NCBI GenBank assembly: GCA_016987375.1
Contig: PJRA01000412.1
Span: 2,113,450-2,177,449, forward strand
Reading direction: 5' to 3'
Source: Brachionus koreanus
Lineage: Eukaryota > Rotifera > Eurotatoria > Ploima > Brachionidae
DNA: 64,000 nucleotides
In this document: piece after piece, positions 36,742 to 49,801 of the stretch
Layout of the letters: the number at the start of each line of letters is the position of its first letter
How positions within the stretch are numbered: the first letter of the stretch is position 1
Translations under genes and position numbers: made by a program
The notes under the pieces: model-generated
Database searches by the model: none
What the model was told of the DNA's origin: nothing
Seen by the model: only the letters and a program-made list of their open reading frames with translations

Positions 36742-37611
36742 TTATAAAATAGAACAAGAGCTTAATGTCTTTGGTGAATTATCGGAAAAACTATACTCTA
36801 TAATGTTGTTATTGCTACTATTGCAATTTTTGGATTTATCTTGTTTCAAACGACAACAGCCAAAGCACAATTGAGATTTAATGAATCCTGATTTTGATTT
36901 TTTAAATTTAGTTGTCTCTTTCAAGGAATTTGAATACGACGAGTCTGATGAATTTGTCTTATTAGTTCCATCTAATACTGGCAATGATAATTTTTTACTT
37001 TTTTTCCTATCTTTTTTGTTTCCATAATTAACATTTGATTTTAGATTCATCTCTTTTACTATTTCGGCAAAAAGACAATTGACTATTGTGGAATTTTTAG
37101 CTGAAGTTTCTATATAAGGAACACACCATTCATTAGCCAAACTATAGCCCTCTTCAGTTGAAACTTCTCTCTGAGGTCCGATGAAATCAGATTTATTCGC
37201 AGCTAGAACTATGGGAACTTTTTCAGTGCCTTTCACTCTCAAAATCTGGTCACGTATTAGCTTTGAATCATTGAAACTTTGTTTGCTTGTTAAACTATAG
37301 ACAATTATGAATCCCTGGCCATTTTTTATGTACAAATCTCGCATTGACGCAAATTGCTCTGTACCCGCTGTGTCTAGTATTTCCAAAATGGCCGGATAGC
37401 CATCGATCTCTATTTCTTTCCTATAAAAATCCTTGAATAAAAATTTCAATTAAAAATAGTCATTTTAATTTAATATTTTATTTGGAAAAAAATTATTTAC
37501 TTCAACAGTGGGATCATATCTCTCAACAAATTTTCCACTAATAAATTGAACGGTAAGAGCCGACTTTCCGACACCGCCAGGACCCAATACTACAACTTTA
37601 TATTCTTTCAT
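36742..37611 (-). CDS. RAP2: RAP2-like small GTPase with extended tail
   Basis: Two exons, 37611-37501 and 37431-36742, joined in phase; 266 aa. All Ras-fold motifs are present: P-loop GPGGVGKS (10-17), effector loop YDPTVEDFY (32-40), DTAGTEQ with the Rap-type Thr61, NKSD, and ETSAK. Phe39 in the effector loop is the residue that separates Rap2 from Rap1 (Ser39). The C-terminus CSIL is a CaaX box, predicted to be geranylgeranylated because of the final Leu. A CFGCC cluster about 35 residues upstream could be palmitoylated. The tail beyond the GTPase core is about 80 residues longer than in Rap2 (183 aa) and rich in Lys/Ser/Asn. Residue 11 is Pro where Rap has Ser. It likely acts at plasma membrane or recycling endosomes in adhesion and JNK/TNIK signalling; that role is family knowledge, not seen here. 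Confidence 0.9.
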
Positions 37612-39819
37612 TTTTTTTTTCAATTTGCCAAGTTCTTGTTCAAAAATATAGCAATTAATAATTAGTATTTAAAAAGAACTCATTCTTAAGTAGTTCTTGT
37701 AATCTAAAAAAAAAAATTCATTAGATAAAATTTAAACTAGACTGATATTGATTGATTTGAAATATTGTTTATGTGCTAAAATCAATAAATCAAATGAACA
37801 AATGAACAAATTTGGGCATATTTAAGCGGCATTTCTCATTTAGCATGAAGTCACATTCTTCAAATATAATTTACACATATATTAATCAATTTTGATTAAA
37901 ATCTGTTAAAAAAAATAAAAGCATTTTAAATGAAAAATTGTTTTTGAAATTGCTTTAACTTAGAGATATAGAGAGAAAACGATTTGCAATATAAATGAGA
38001 ATTTTGTTCTAGTTGAACGAAACGGATGCTTGCAATCAAGTAAATTATGGGTAAAATTTTTATGAATGCAGACACAGTTTTTGATTGCCAAATTTATTTT
38101 TATTAAATTAAGAAAAAAGAATTCTTTCAATACAGGGAAACAAAATCTTGAGTATGAATTTTTTAAAATACCAGTTTGACGAATAAACGCTTATTCTTTT
38201 TATAAAGGACTTTATAAAGGGGCACTTGTGAGTCTAGTCACCAAAAGAAAATGGTGATTATTATTTCAAGTATCATGTTTTTTTAATCTCCAATTACAAC
38301 TTTACATGAAAACCAAGTCCAAATAATAATTCTAAAATTACGCCCTTGGCTAATATAAATTTAGCCGAAGCTAATAATGCTTGGTAATTGAACTGGTCGA
38401 AAATTTATTTTAGCAAACAGCTTACAAATTACCGTATTTTATTAAAGAAAACATTATCTGTGCCAACATATCTAGAGCATTGTGTTGCAAAGCGAAATTT
38501 TTCCTAAGTGTTAGCTTTTCTAAGTGCTTGGTAAATAAAATTCAATACAGACCGACTAAATTGAGATAAGATAAGCTTTAAATCTAAAAGGCTAAACAAA
38601 TCCTATTTTTAAAGTTTTACTTTCGTAATAATTAACTACATCATTAGGGTCTACTAATATCTTAGTTAAGAAGTGATACAAAATACTATTTTTTTAATTT
38701 CAAACTAATTGATCTTTCAAGCTGCTCGTTTTTAATCAATAGTCTTAAAAATACCTATTTTACATTTTTAATTCAATTTTTTTCAAAAATGAATATACAA
38801 ATTAAGCATTTAATAAAACATTCACTTAGCTTAAAGAAAAAAATTTGGATTTTTCTTTTAGTACTTATTTATATTACAAAATTAAATTAATAAAATTTTT
38901 ATTCACTGAAAAAAAAAAACCTGCTAAGTTCATCGTTGTTTATAAATAAAAAAATCAAAAAATATAAAAGAATTGCTTAACTTTTTTATATCTTCGGAAA
39001 ACAAGTTGATTTTTTTTTCAATATTTTTAAATTTATTTTGCAAATTAATATCAAAAATTTTTTTTTAACGCAAAACCCTTTAATTTCAAGATATAATTTG
39101 CTCGAGACAAAAAATATACGAATTTATTTTTATGAAAAAAAAATATTTCGGAATGTTAGATTAGACTATATCAAAATTAAGACACTAACATAGTTGCATA
39201 AATTCTACTTTAAAGCTAAGCTAAGCATAGATTTTTGAAAATCATATGAACTTTCTAAAATACTTAAAAAATATAAGGCTTCTTAAAGGTGAATTATTTA
39301 CCAGAGGGGTTAGACTTTACGCTTAAGTTAAAGTCCAAGATTCTGATAAATGAGTTTCCTTAAGTGTTGAAAATAATAATAGATTAGCTCCTTCTACTGA
39401 TCAATGAATAATGGTCTAACAAACTCATTTCAAATTTTGACTTATTGTAAAGGCTCAAATAAATAAAATTGTCCGATTTATTTAAAAAAAAAATTTTTTA
39501 ATGATCACAAGTCATTTAATTGAATGCTCGTGAAATTTAGATTTAAACCCTAATTTAAAATGAAGTGACCGATCTAGACCTTATCTCGTAAAATGTGAAT
39601 GATTAAATTTTTTTCTTTCAAAACGTCATTTATTTTGAATTTTAATCACCTAACTGAACCAAAGTTATTTGAGACTTGAAAAATCAAATTTAAACAATAA
39701 ATAAGTGCCTTAGGAATAAATATTTTCTCATTAAAATAGGCTACTATTTTTTATTTAAAAAAAATCGATTGATTGATGGATTCAATTTTTTAGAAATTCG
39801 ATCTTTTTTTTTTCTTCAG

Positions 39820-39944
39820 CTAGGTCTATAATTAATTTGCTTTTTAGTCAAAAACTTGAAAAAAATTTAACCGAAGACTCAAATACATTTCAATGTGGAG
39901 GCATTCGGCAACAAATTTTTACCTCATTATTTGACTTTAGATAA
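39820..39944 (+). CDS. Candidate terminal exon, plus strand
   Basis: A very strong acceptor (T-run then CTTCAG) precedes a 40-codon frame ending in TAA. It contains SIINLLFSQKLEKNLTEDSN followed by TFQCGGIRQQIFTSLFDFR. An alternative acceptor (CTTTTTAG) 28 nt further in gives the same frame. The sequence has good coding character (helix plus a Cys-Gly-Gly turn). I could not find the preceding exons or name the family. It could be the end of a real gene or a surviving pseudogene fragment. Confidence 0.4.
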
Positions 39945-40707
39945 ATCAGTGTGAGATAAACTTCTTATTCAAAAAAATTGATGAAAATTAAGAGAAAAAA
40001 ATTTCATTCAACTATTTCGATTCTAAAATTGCATTAACACACGCCTTAGGATAGAAAACTAATAAATTTTTTAAATAAACTAGCATTTCAAATTAATTTT
40101 GAAATGAAAAGGAAATTGTTTTTAAATAATCAATACGACAATAAGATTATTGATAAGAAAAAACTATCTTGCAATGTGCCTTAGGATGTATTTAGTTTTT
40201 TAAATCTTAAGATTACTGGTCTTATCAAGGAAGCATGATTAATGAATTAGTTTAAGCTGAAATAAAATCTCTAAAAAAAATAATTTATGTCTAAATAATT
40301 ATGAATTTTGTCGCCACTATAAAACAAAATTCTAAGTAATTATCATTTATAATAGGCCAGTTTGTTTAACACTTGAATGTTTAACAATAAAACCGACATG
40401 GTTTTTTTTCTGTTTTTTAAAAATGAAAAAATCTAAATTGGTTTAATTTTTTTATTAATCAACGACCTAGCTCAATATTTCATTAATAATTTTCTGCTTT
40501 CATAAATTATAATGAAAACTGGCTCTCATTTGTCTTCAATTATTATTTTATTATTTTATACCTATTTAATTTATCTGCAATAGAATATTAACTTTTACAT
40601 GAAATTAAAACAATAATTAGAGCTAGCATTTAATTGATATTAAAGAAAAAATTACATAAAATTTAAATCCAATTTTCTCACTAATAATCAACCTAAGATT
40701 TGATCTT

Positions 40708-40902
40708 TTATTTGGTTAAAGCTTTTATTTCATTTTTTTTGTTGAGCATCAATTTTAAAAGTCTATGATAATTTGGTGTTTTTTTATGAATAGGAATTGG
40801 GTTACCTATAAATTTGCATTTATTACTCATAAGTGTAATCATTACCATAACTTTTGGTGTAGCAAAATCTATCGTACAACGACTAATTTGTTTTTGATTA
40901 TC
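40708..40902 (-). CDS. Candidate terminal exon, minus strand
   Basis: After the acceptor TATTTTAG a 64-codon frame runs to TAA at 40710-40708. It reads DNQKQISRCTIDFATPKVMV, continues MITLMSNKCKFIGNPIPIHK and ends with a basic tail. The hydrophobic strand and Cys spacing look like a folded domain end, and the local G+C exceeds that of the flanks. No upstream exon was joined and no family is recognised. Confidence 0.42.
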   Translation of the reverse strand, partial: DNQKQISRCTIDFATPKVMVMITLMSNKCKFIGNPIPIHKKTPNYHRLLKLMLNKKNEIKALTK

Positions 40903-43900
40903 CTAAAATAAAAATATTCATAAATTAATATCAGTCTGGAAAATATCAAGTTTTGATTAAGACATCACATAATTAGAATTCAATTTTCTTTAGAAAAAAT
41001 ATATATGTTGAAAAAATACCAAATATGCAAAAAGCAATAACTTTTTATTCTTTAGAATTTCTTTACCTTCTAAATAAAAAACATTCTAAAAATACCGTGA
41101 GCCTTATTAATTGTTAAATGGTTAAATTTTGCCACAAAATCTTATAAAAACTTTCAATTGATAAAAATTGTTTATTAGTATATTTAAAGTTAAAAAATAG
41201 ACTATTAAACTTGAAGTTTTTGAGGAGAATTGTTTAAAATATTGAGGTAATAAAAAATAAGAAATCTCGAGTTTGTTTGGCTTAAAATTCTTGAAGTTTT
41301 TATTTAACTAATATTCGAATAGACTTAAAATTACGCATATGTCTTAGAGAGCCTAGAAAATGCGACTATAGAGTTTGTCTATTATCAGCATTTAGATTAA
41401 GGTTGGGTAATTGAAAAGCCTGCTGTTAAATTGATTAGAAAACTAAGATTTATCAATGAGAAAATGTCTTGCTATTTTATTCAAATTATAACTAAATACA
41501 AGATTTTCAGAAACAAAAAAATTGAACAGAATTGGACAAAGGAAATTTGATTCTTTTTAAAAACTTGTTATTAGATTACATAATATGTTTAAAAACATTC
41601 TTTTTGCCAAGATATTTAATATGATGTTGAATCTTAATCTACTTGTCAAAATAAAAAGAATTAGTTTACGAATTATTTGAATTAAATATTCATTAAAAAT
41701 TCAAATTTCATGAATGACTAAATTTAATAAACATTCAACCTAAATAAGATTTGTATCATCTTTGAATTAAATTTTTATCTCAAAATTTTGACACACTTTT
41801 GGCTTTATATCTTTGAAGATTTACCAAGTTAATTAAAAAAAAGCTTCGATTTTCCCTGCTACCTTTGCTTTGATCTCTCATCCGGATTTCCTAGGTCAGT
41901 CGATTCTTTTTAATTAATAAAAAAAACAAAAGGCAATAAAATGTTTTTTACTAGTAATTTAAAATTATTAAAAAGAGAAAAAATTACGTTTCTAGTAAAA
42001 TAATCTTTTGAAATTTAAGTAATTATATATTTGAGTTTATTTTTCAAATTCAAATACGTAAAATCAACTAAATTGTTATTAAACAGAAAATTTATTTTTA
42101 AAGGCTATGTAACAAAAAATCGATTTCTCAAATAATATATGCTTGATGAATCCTAATCTTATCTAGAAAAGCTTTTAATTTAGAAAATTTAAAATTTAAT
42201 AAATTATTTGTTACAAAATATTTTGAATTAATCTGATTAGCATTATCTTCGAAATCAATTTAAAAAACAGCTGCTGATATATTAAAATTGCGCCTCAAAT
42301 AAAATGAATGATTATAATTTTTTCGCAGTTTAATTAATTTCCAAAACGAAAAAAAATCGTTGAATTATTCAGGTTAAATGAAAAATTATTCATTTACACA
42401 AATTTGAAATCTCAGGCTTACATTCTTACATTAAAAGCGGTCGTCTTAAAGTAATCCTGGAATCGTTAAAAAACTATTTACTTTAATGAAAAATCGGATG
42501 TGATTAAAATTTGAAAATAAGAATTTTCAGTTGAGAATTAAATTAAGAATGGGTTTCAACACTTTTAAATTTATTTTGGGTCTATTCATCATAAGAAAGA
42601 AGCACACACAATAGCTGATTTTTTCAATTAAACATTTTTTGTTTTAAAAACTAACCGTAACCATTTCTAGGTAATCTAACTGGCAAAAATAAAAGCTTTA
42701 AAATCCAAATTTTATATTTTTTTAGACTATCAGTATTTTTGCCAAAAATAGTGTTAGAAAATAAATGTTTATAAATGTTAATATTATGTTTGCTGTTTAA
42801 CTATTTGACTATAGACAAATTACTTGAAATGATCTGATTAAATATTTAAATTTATATTTTTCTTTAAAATAAAAATTCCGAAATAAATATTCCGAAAAAA
42901 TCTTAAATTTCAATATCAATTCAACTTAAAAAAATATATAAAAACTAGTTAAATTTGTGCATTTTTAATAGTAGTATAATTAAATTAAATGATATCAACA
43001 ATCTTATGAATATTCTCCAAAATAATGTCAAAATACACCTGAATAATTTAAATTTTTGAATTTGTTATTTTGTTTGCCGTTTAAAAAAAACTTCTACTTG
43101 AAATTTCTAGATTTTTTAGAACTAATAATTTAGCTTTTTCGATTAAATTAGTTATTGAAAAATAATTTCGTTGAGTTTGAAAATTATAATTTAGAAAAAA
43201 CAAAAGATTAATTTTTAACATCAGAGTTTTTGAATTAAAAAATTTAAATCACAAAAATAAACACAAGTGGATGCATTCGATATTTTTCGAGACATTTTGA
43301 GAACTGAAAATTTTTGAATCATTTGATGATTTATTGAAAATCTTGTTCTTGATCTGAGAAACTCTACTTCTTTACAAGTAGTTTTAGATATATTTGATTA
43401 TCTAATCTTAGTATTATAAATTTTAATTCACATTCTATAAATATTTGAAATCAGAGCTCAGCTATGCTTTTTTATTTTGAAATACTAATGATATTTAAGA
43501 GTTAATTATATATCTAATATTTTAAAATGTTGACAAGAGATTGGTTCTCGAAAAATAGAACAAATTAGTCCAATTTATCATTTTTTTTCAATATCTTAAA
43601 GAATTAGCTTTAATTATCTTCAATTTTAGTCTCATTATTTAACAGATTATTTTTTTTACTTTAGTAAATTTTATTTTCATTCTAGACTTAGGCATTAATT
43701 TTTAAAAGACTTAATCAATTAAGAGACTTGCTCTAAGTTCGTTTTCATTTTTTAGGCTTTAATCTAAACTAATTGAAAAAATCTTTTTAGAAGTATTTGA
43801 AGATTAAGGCAATAAATTTTGGTGTTATTTTAATTCAATTTATTTTCATTTCAAAGAGTATCTTAAAGGCTAAGCTATGATGCCTAAAAAATTTAAGTAA

Positions 43901-45136
43901 AATATTTAAGATTAAAAAATCATCAATTTTTCCCTTGTTTTTTTTAATGTTTCAGTATTTTTTTTAATGATTAAGGCTCTATGAAACTTTATGGTTTTCA
44001 GGTTAAACAAATAAAAATTTGGTCATTTGTTTTTATTTTGAATATATTTTGAATAGCTAAGAGAATAAAAAAACTTTAGCTTTATCCATCATCTTAAATT
44101 TAACGAAAAAGACGAAAATTTTCTCAAAACAGATTTAGGCTAATTTATGCTAAAAATTACTTTTTAAATTTGTTGCTCAAATAAATAAATAAAATATTTT
44201 GAAAGCCTTCTTAACAAGTTTAATTCGTAATCAAAAAAATTTGTATGAAATCAAAGATATATGTGAAACAAAAATTATTGAAAATTAAGTATTTTTGATC
44301 CGGAAATATATTTTTCAGGAGTTAAAAGCAATTTAAATCTACTTAAAAGAATTATTTAAATAAACATATTTGAATAAGCTTGGCTTAAAATTTCCTTACT
44401 ATTTTTCAAACAAATCATATTTTTAAATAATTAGAATATATTTTTTAAAAATTTTCAAAAAATAAAAAACTTAAATAAACGATAAACAAATTAATATTGG
44501 CTTGAAATAATTTTATATTAAGCTGTTAAATTGCGGGTATATATAATCTTTTAATGGAAAAGGCAAACTATTTCTGATTTTCGATTCACTACTCTATGTT
44601 TTTAATAATTAATTTAAAATTTTTATCTTTTAGTTAAAAATTTTTTAAATTTCTTATGAATTAACAAAATCATTTAAATTAAAGCATTATAATTAATGTG
44701 ATAGTTCAAAAATTTTATCATAAATATCTAAAAACAATGATCTGAACTATATTTATTAATACTGAATTAACCCAAGCAAAAATAACTTATCATTATTTAG
44801 TTATTTAGTCTTATTCAGTTAAAAGTATTAATTTATAATTGAATACTATTTTACAGTCTAAGGCTTTTCTGCAATATTTAAAAATTTGTTTATCAAAAAT
44901 TTTAGAGTTCATTTAAATTATTTAAGCAATTAAAATAAAACTTCATTTTATACTATATCTAAATTTTCAACTGCAAAACATATTTTATTTGAAAAAGAGT
45001 GATGTTTTTTGATAATTCAAGTTAGATTAAAAATGCAAAAATTATTCTCATATAAAATGTACATACTACTTAATAATATAAAAATTTTAATAAATTATTT
45101 AAATCAAATATTTTGAAATATTCATTTAAAGCCTAA

Positions 45137-48100
45137 ATGCCTTCCACTAAGAAAGCTAATGCCGAAGATTCTGAAGACCATGAAATATTTGATATAAATG
45201 ATTTTACTACTGCTTCGGACTGGGAGCGATTCATAGTTCAAATAGAGGAAATTATCACAGAGTGGAAACTCAATTCAACCCCATCTGAAGACTCATCTGA
45301 TCTTCATAAAGATGTAAATCTTTTGGTTTAATTTTGACCGAGCATAATGTTATTTTTAAAGCTAAATTTTGAAAATGGTCAATGGGAACAAAAATCAGAA
45401 ACAATTCAATTTGCTGAAGAAATTTCGTTTACTCTTACGTATTACTATTTGACACCAAAAAACATCCAAGACATTAATTCAAAAAAGAATGAAACCTCTG
45501 AAGTAAGCAAAAGTGATTCAGTTGACTTTGATTCAACTGCTTTTTCAACCATAAAACAAACAAGTAACAATGATAATAATTCAGTCAGTATTGTTAATTT
45601 GCCACCAAAATCTATGGCTGACTTACTGAATAAAACAAATGATTTTCAAAATGTCACTTCGAGTCAATTCAATACGCCATCAGTAGCCTACTTTTATGGT
45701 CTTTGTAGGTTTTTAGTTATTTCTCCAACAAGATGTAATAATTTTATTGATACTGAAAGTCGAGCAAATGTAATTTTAAGTTCAATATCAATAGCAATAA
45801 ATAATACTGGATGGTATGAAGAATTAGAAAATAATTTTTTTATTTTTTATTATTTTTCAGCTTGGTTCCAATATTTGTCCAAGTAAATATGATCGAAAGA
45901 GACATGTATTTAGGTCTATGCGAAGGAAGTGCACTAAAAACACATTTTCAAACTGTTCACTTTAGATATACTCCACCCCAGTATTCTTTTTTGCCAGGTT
46001 TATTAGAAATTTTCAAATCCAAAATTGTAAATATTGTAATTGTAATTAAATAAGCAATCATATATTTTTATTTTCAAGGGAAATCATTTGAATGAATCGT
46101 CTTATTTGATATCTGTATCAGTTCGTTTTACTTATTTGATTCAAGAATTGGATGAAATGAGGGAATCAAAACGAGTTCTAATCAAAGATAAATCAATACA
46201 AGATATTGATATAGTTGATGATAGACTTGAAGATATTTATCCAGATATAAAAAATTTACCATTTGGTTCTGATCAAGAGTGCATTGAGTAAGTATTTTTT
46301 ATTTTGAAAAAGTGTTCAAAAAATCAAATTAATAGAGAAAAAAACAAGTTTTGATATTAATAAATTGGTTCAAATTGTATTATAATTTTATTATAAAGAG
46401 GTTAAATTTTTTTTCTCTCATTAATATTAATGACGAAATTTAAAATTTTTGCTTATTTATTTTGGGTTTGGGTAATTATGTGACCCACTGTTCACATATT
46501 TTGTGACCTTAAATTATGTGAACAAAAAATAAATTAAAAAAATTTTGTGACCAAGATAATGTGGCCCGAGACTATTTTATTATTTAAAAAAAAAAAGCTT
46601 AATGAATATTTAAATTTGTCATTTAACTTCTCAATATCCATATGTTTTTTTGTTTGATGAACCCTTAGATATTGTAGTTATTGTTTTTTCCATTCAGTGA
46701 TCTTAACAGTTTGTAATTTTCAGCAAATTTTACTAAACATAATTATGTGATCAAACGAAAAATTTTGTGACCCTAAGATTTTTTTTCTTTATTTTTTGTT
46801 CACATAATTTTAGGTCACAAAGCATGTGAACAGATCGGGTCACATAATACGAGAAAAGATTTAGGTCAATTTGTGAACGGTGGGTCACAAATTACCCAGA
46901 CCAAACCCTTTATTTTCCAAGTTGAAGTTAATGATCATATTTCTATGATCATGGTCAAAAATTGTTGCTAAATATAAATATTTTATTCTAATCTTAATTT
47001 AAAAAGAATTTGATTCTAAATTTTAAAAAAATATTATATTTTTGAACAAGTTTAATAAAAAATATGTAAAAAAAAATTGAGCGATTATGATTCTTATTTA
47101 AATCTTATTTCTTTTTTTTAAGGTCCATATATTTGGCATGTATTTGGTCTAACTTATCAGAGGACATAATAGTCGATAGTGAATCTTATAATGATCTGAA
47201 TCCACAGCATTCTAACCACTGGTGTATCACAATAAATAACATTTTAGACAAATGCGAATATAAATTGAGTAATTGTTTAAACCAGTATTTAAATGAGTTG
47301 AAAAAGACCATAACTGTAAATCAGCTTATCGGTCAAGCTAACTCGAATTCAAGCCATGATTTGAATGCAGAAGAATTAAAGCTAAAGTCTTTACAAAAAT
47401 TAACAAGCAGTGGTTCGGCAGCTCGAAAACTTGATCAAATGTACAGTATGGGCTCCAATATTGTAGAAAAAGCAACAAATAAGATGAGAATATTGAATAT
47501 AAATGATACAATTTTACCAATAGATAAAGGATTTTTAGATTTCATAATGGACGTAATACATTAAGAAATTTAATCTTAATCCTAATTTTAAGAAGCCAAA
47601 TTTTTTTTAGTATTTATTCCCGGACGCAAATTTAAGGCAATCAAATGTCTCATCAAATCAAGTGATCAATAAAGTTGATTCAAGCGATGATTTTTTTTTC
47701 AAAAAAATGTCCTTATTGAAAGCATCTTCGTTGAAAAATGATGGGTTACTTAACAAATTTGTGATTTGTCTTAATTTGATAAATCAATTAGGAAAATCAG
47801 CCGCTTTGGCACAGTTATGGCAAGAGTTCGTGCTTGAATTAAGATATAGATATGATTCTGCTGTTTTGATACCGGGGCTTGAAGGTGATTTGAAGAAAGT
47901 TCAAAGCGAAGATTCAATGAAAGCCCCAGATTTATCTCGATGCCTGTTGCATCAAAAAATTCAAATGCTCAATTGCTGCATTAAAAAAAAACTTGAACGT
48001 CAACAAATAGAAAAAGAAATTGAGCAGCAAATTGAAACTGAATGTCCGAAAAACAATTCAGATGAGGATGAGTTCTTTGATTGTGAGGATGAACAACCTG

Positions 48101-49615
48101 TGATAGCTGAAGGTCGTTTTAAACAGTTCGGGGAGCTCACATTGCTAAGAAAACCTTCTGAACCTTTATATGTGCCTAAAACACAAGTAATAAATAGGTT
48201 TTAAAAATAAAGTAATTTAGACAAAATTTTTGCTTAGGAACCAGCTCCAATGACTGAAGACATGCTAGAACAGCATGCTTCTGTTCTGTTAAACTTAGGC
48301 AATAATGATGACGCTTCACTTCTTAGAGCTAAGATACAAAGTGCTTCGCTTCTATCAGATATGCAGGCATTCAAAGCAGCTAATCCTGGATGCGTTCTTG
48401 AAGACTTTGTCAGGTGGTACTCGCCAAGAGACTGGGTTCAGGTCGAAATCAAAGAAACTGATTCTGATTCAAATGAAGAAAAAATTACAAAAAAATATGA
48501 TCTGAGTAATAGAATGAAAATACCGGGAAATATGTGGGTTGAAGTATGGGAAAATGCAAAATCAGTACCTGTGCGAAGACAAAAGCGTTTGTTTGACGAT
48601 ACGAAAGAGGCCGAACAGGTAAAATAGACTTTTGTTTTTTTTTAATTAAACAAATAAAAAGATTTTATTTTGCGGATAAAAAGCAAATTTTAAGAATTCT
48701 TTTTATCATTTCTCCTGTAAATAAATCATAAAAATAAAAAATATTCAATTTTAATCAAATTTTAAAGTCATTATTTATTATTATAAATATTTAGATTTTT
48801 GAATGGCTAAATTCATTGAGCATTGGACAGATAATTGAACATACTCTACCAATTATTTTTTATTCAAGCATCTATACTTGCTACGCAGAAGCTTTTAACT
48901 TGGAACTATCATCCATTACAGAACCAATTTTCGAAGCAATGATCGACAAAGCTATTAAAATTACAAGAAACAACGATACCAACAAGTATCAAGTACGTTA
49001 AAATTTTATAAATTTTTCATTTGTAATAAAAATTTTAATCTTTTTAGGATTTGGTCAATTATATAAAATCTTTTGAGCAAATTGTGACATTGATGAAATC
49101 ACTAAATGCAAAATTTAAAAATAGAAAATCTAAGATTGCCAATGCAGATGTAAAAATAAATTAATTTAATTTTTTTTTTATGTTTAATCCTATTTATTTA
49201 GATGGAAGAAGTAGAAAATTTTTTAAAAGAATTATTAAAACAATCACTTGATCAAGAGTTTTGTCAAATAAACATAAAAAACGGTGCGCACAGTGTAATT
49301 GGCTTGTTAATATCAAGACTTTGTAGAAAAAAGAACTCAATTAGAAAACCAAAAATCAGTCGCTATTTGAATGAATATCAATCAATAAAAAGTTCTATTG
49401 ATGTATCAGAGGACGAAGAAGACGAAGATGCTAACAACATGAATAACGTGCTTCTTCCATTTGAGAAACCATTTCAAAGGGAATACATTTTACGCTCATC
49501 TGTCCCAAGACCAGCACCTTATTCGAGGCAAAGTCCTCAAAGAATGTACTGCCGAATTAACAATATCGAATTCAAGCTCGCTGGTGCTTTTACTGAAGAC
49601 ACGATGTTTTTTTAA
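45137..49615 (+). CDS. RAB3GAP1: Rab3 GTPase-activating protein catalytic subunit
   Basis: Ten exons: 45137-45313, 45362-45813, 45861-46026, 46079-46287, 47123-47552, 47611-48186, 48238-48618, 48795-48992, 49048-49149 and 49202-49615; 1034 aa (human 981). Sequence agrees with RAB3GAP1 along its length: FTTASDWERF at the start, NNTGCLVPIFVQV across an exon junction, LAQLWQEFVLELRYRY, CLLHQKIQMLNCCI, EPAPMTEDMLEQ, KAANPGCVLEDFVRWYSPRD, RRQKRLFDDTKEAE (779-797, the region holding the catalytic arginine in the human protein), and VPRPAPYS near the C-terminus. With RAB3GAP2 it stimulates GTP hydrolysis by Rab3 and activates Rab18 at the ER; it acts in exocytosis and lipid-droplet/autophagy traffic. 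Intron 4 carries a 445-bp MITE. The first junction has an alternative donor 15 nt downstream. Confidence 0.96.
46456..46916. mobile_element. MITE with long inverted ends and 8-bp target duplication
   Basis: A 445-bp unit (46464-46908) is flanked by identical 8-bp TTTATTTT copies (46456-46463 and 46909-46916). Both ends begin GGGTTTGG. The arms then share TGGGTAATTNTGTGACCCAC, GTTCACA, TTTTGTGACCT and AAATTATGTGAACAAAAAAT, so about 70 bp of left arm pairs with about 120 bp of right arm; the right arm has one extra internal block. The middle is A/T-rich and non-coding. An 8-bp duplication suggests hAT or P superfamily. It sits wholly in intron 4 of RAB3GAP1. Confidence 0.85.
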
Positions 49616-49801
49616 AAATCAGTTTTTAAATTTAATCAAATTATTATTTTTTTGAAATAAAATTTTAAAAATAAAATTTCATATTTAAACTCGTTTATTG
49701 ATAATGAAATTAAAATCATTAATTAAAATTTCATTGTTTGAAATTTTCAAGTAAACTTTTATTATTTGATAGATTAATCTACAAGCAAAATTCATTATAA
49801 G

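Larger units (their letters stand above)
37612..45136. other. 7.5-kb AT-rich gap, two orphan exon candidates
   Basis: No complete gene is supported. The region is extremely A/T-rich. It contains a strong plus-strand terminal-exon candidate (39820-39944), a minus-strand one (40708-40902), and weaker exon-like bits at about 38013-38039 (+) and 41855-41905 (-). The left edge includes the RAP2-like promoter; the right edge, the RAB3GAP1 promoter. Either a small-exon gene remains unresolved here or these are relics. Confidence 0.4.

Noticed and set aside
37432..37449. Methionine at 37449 as the start of the RAP2-like protein
   Set aside because: It lies in the intron; the true start at 37611 supplies the P-loop and effector loop.
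41855..41905. Minus-strand exon-like piece ESTDLGNPDERSKQ
   Set aside because: Its splice phase does not match the terminal exon at 40902 and no other partner was found.
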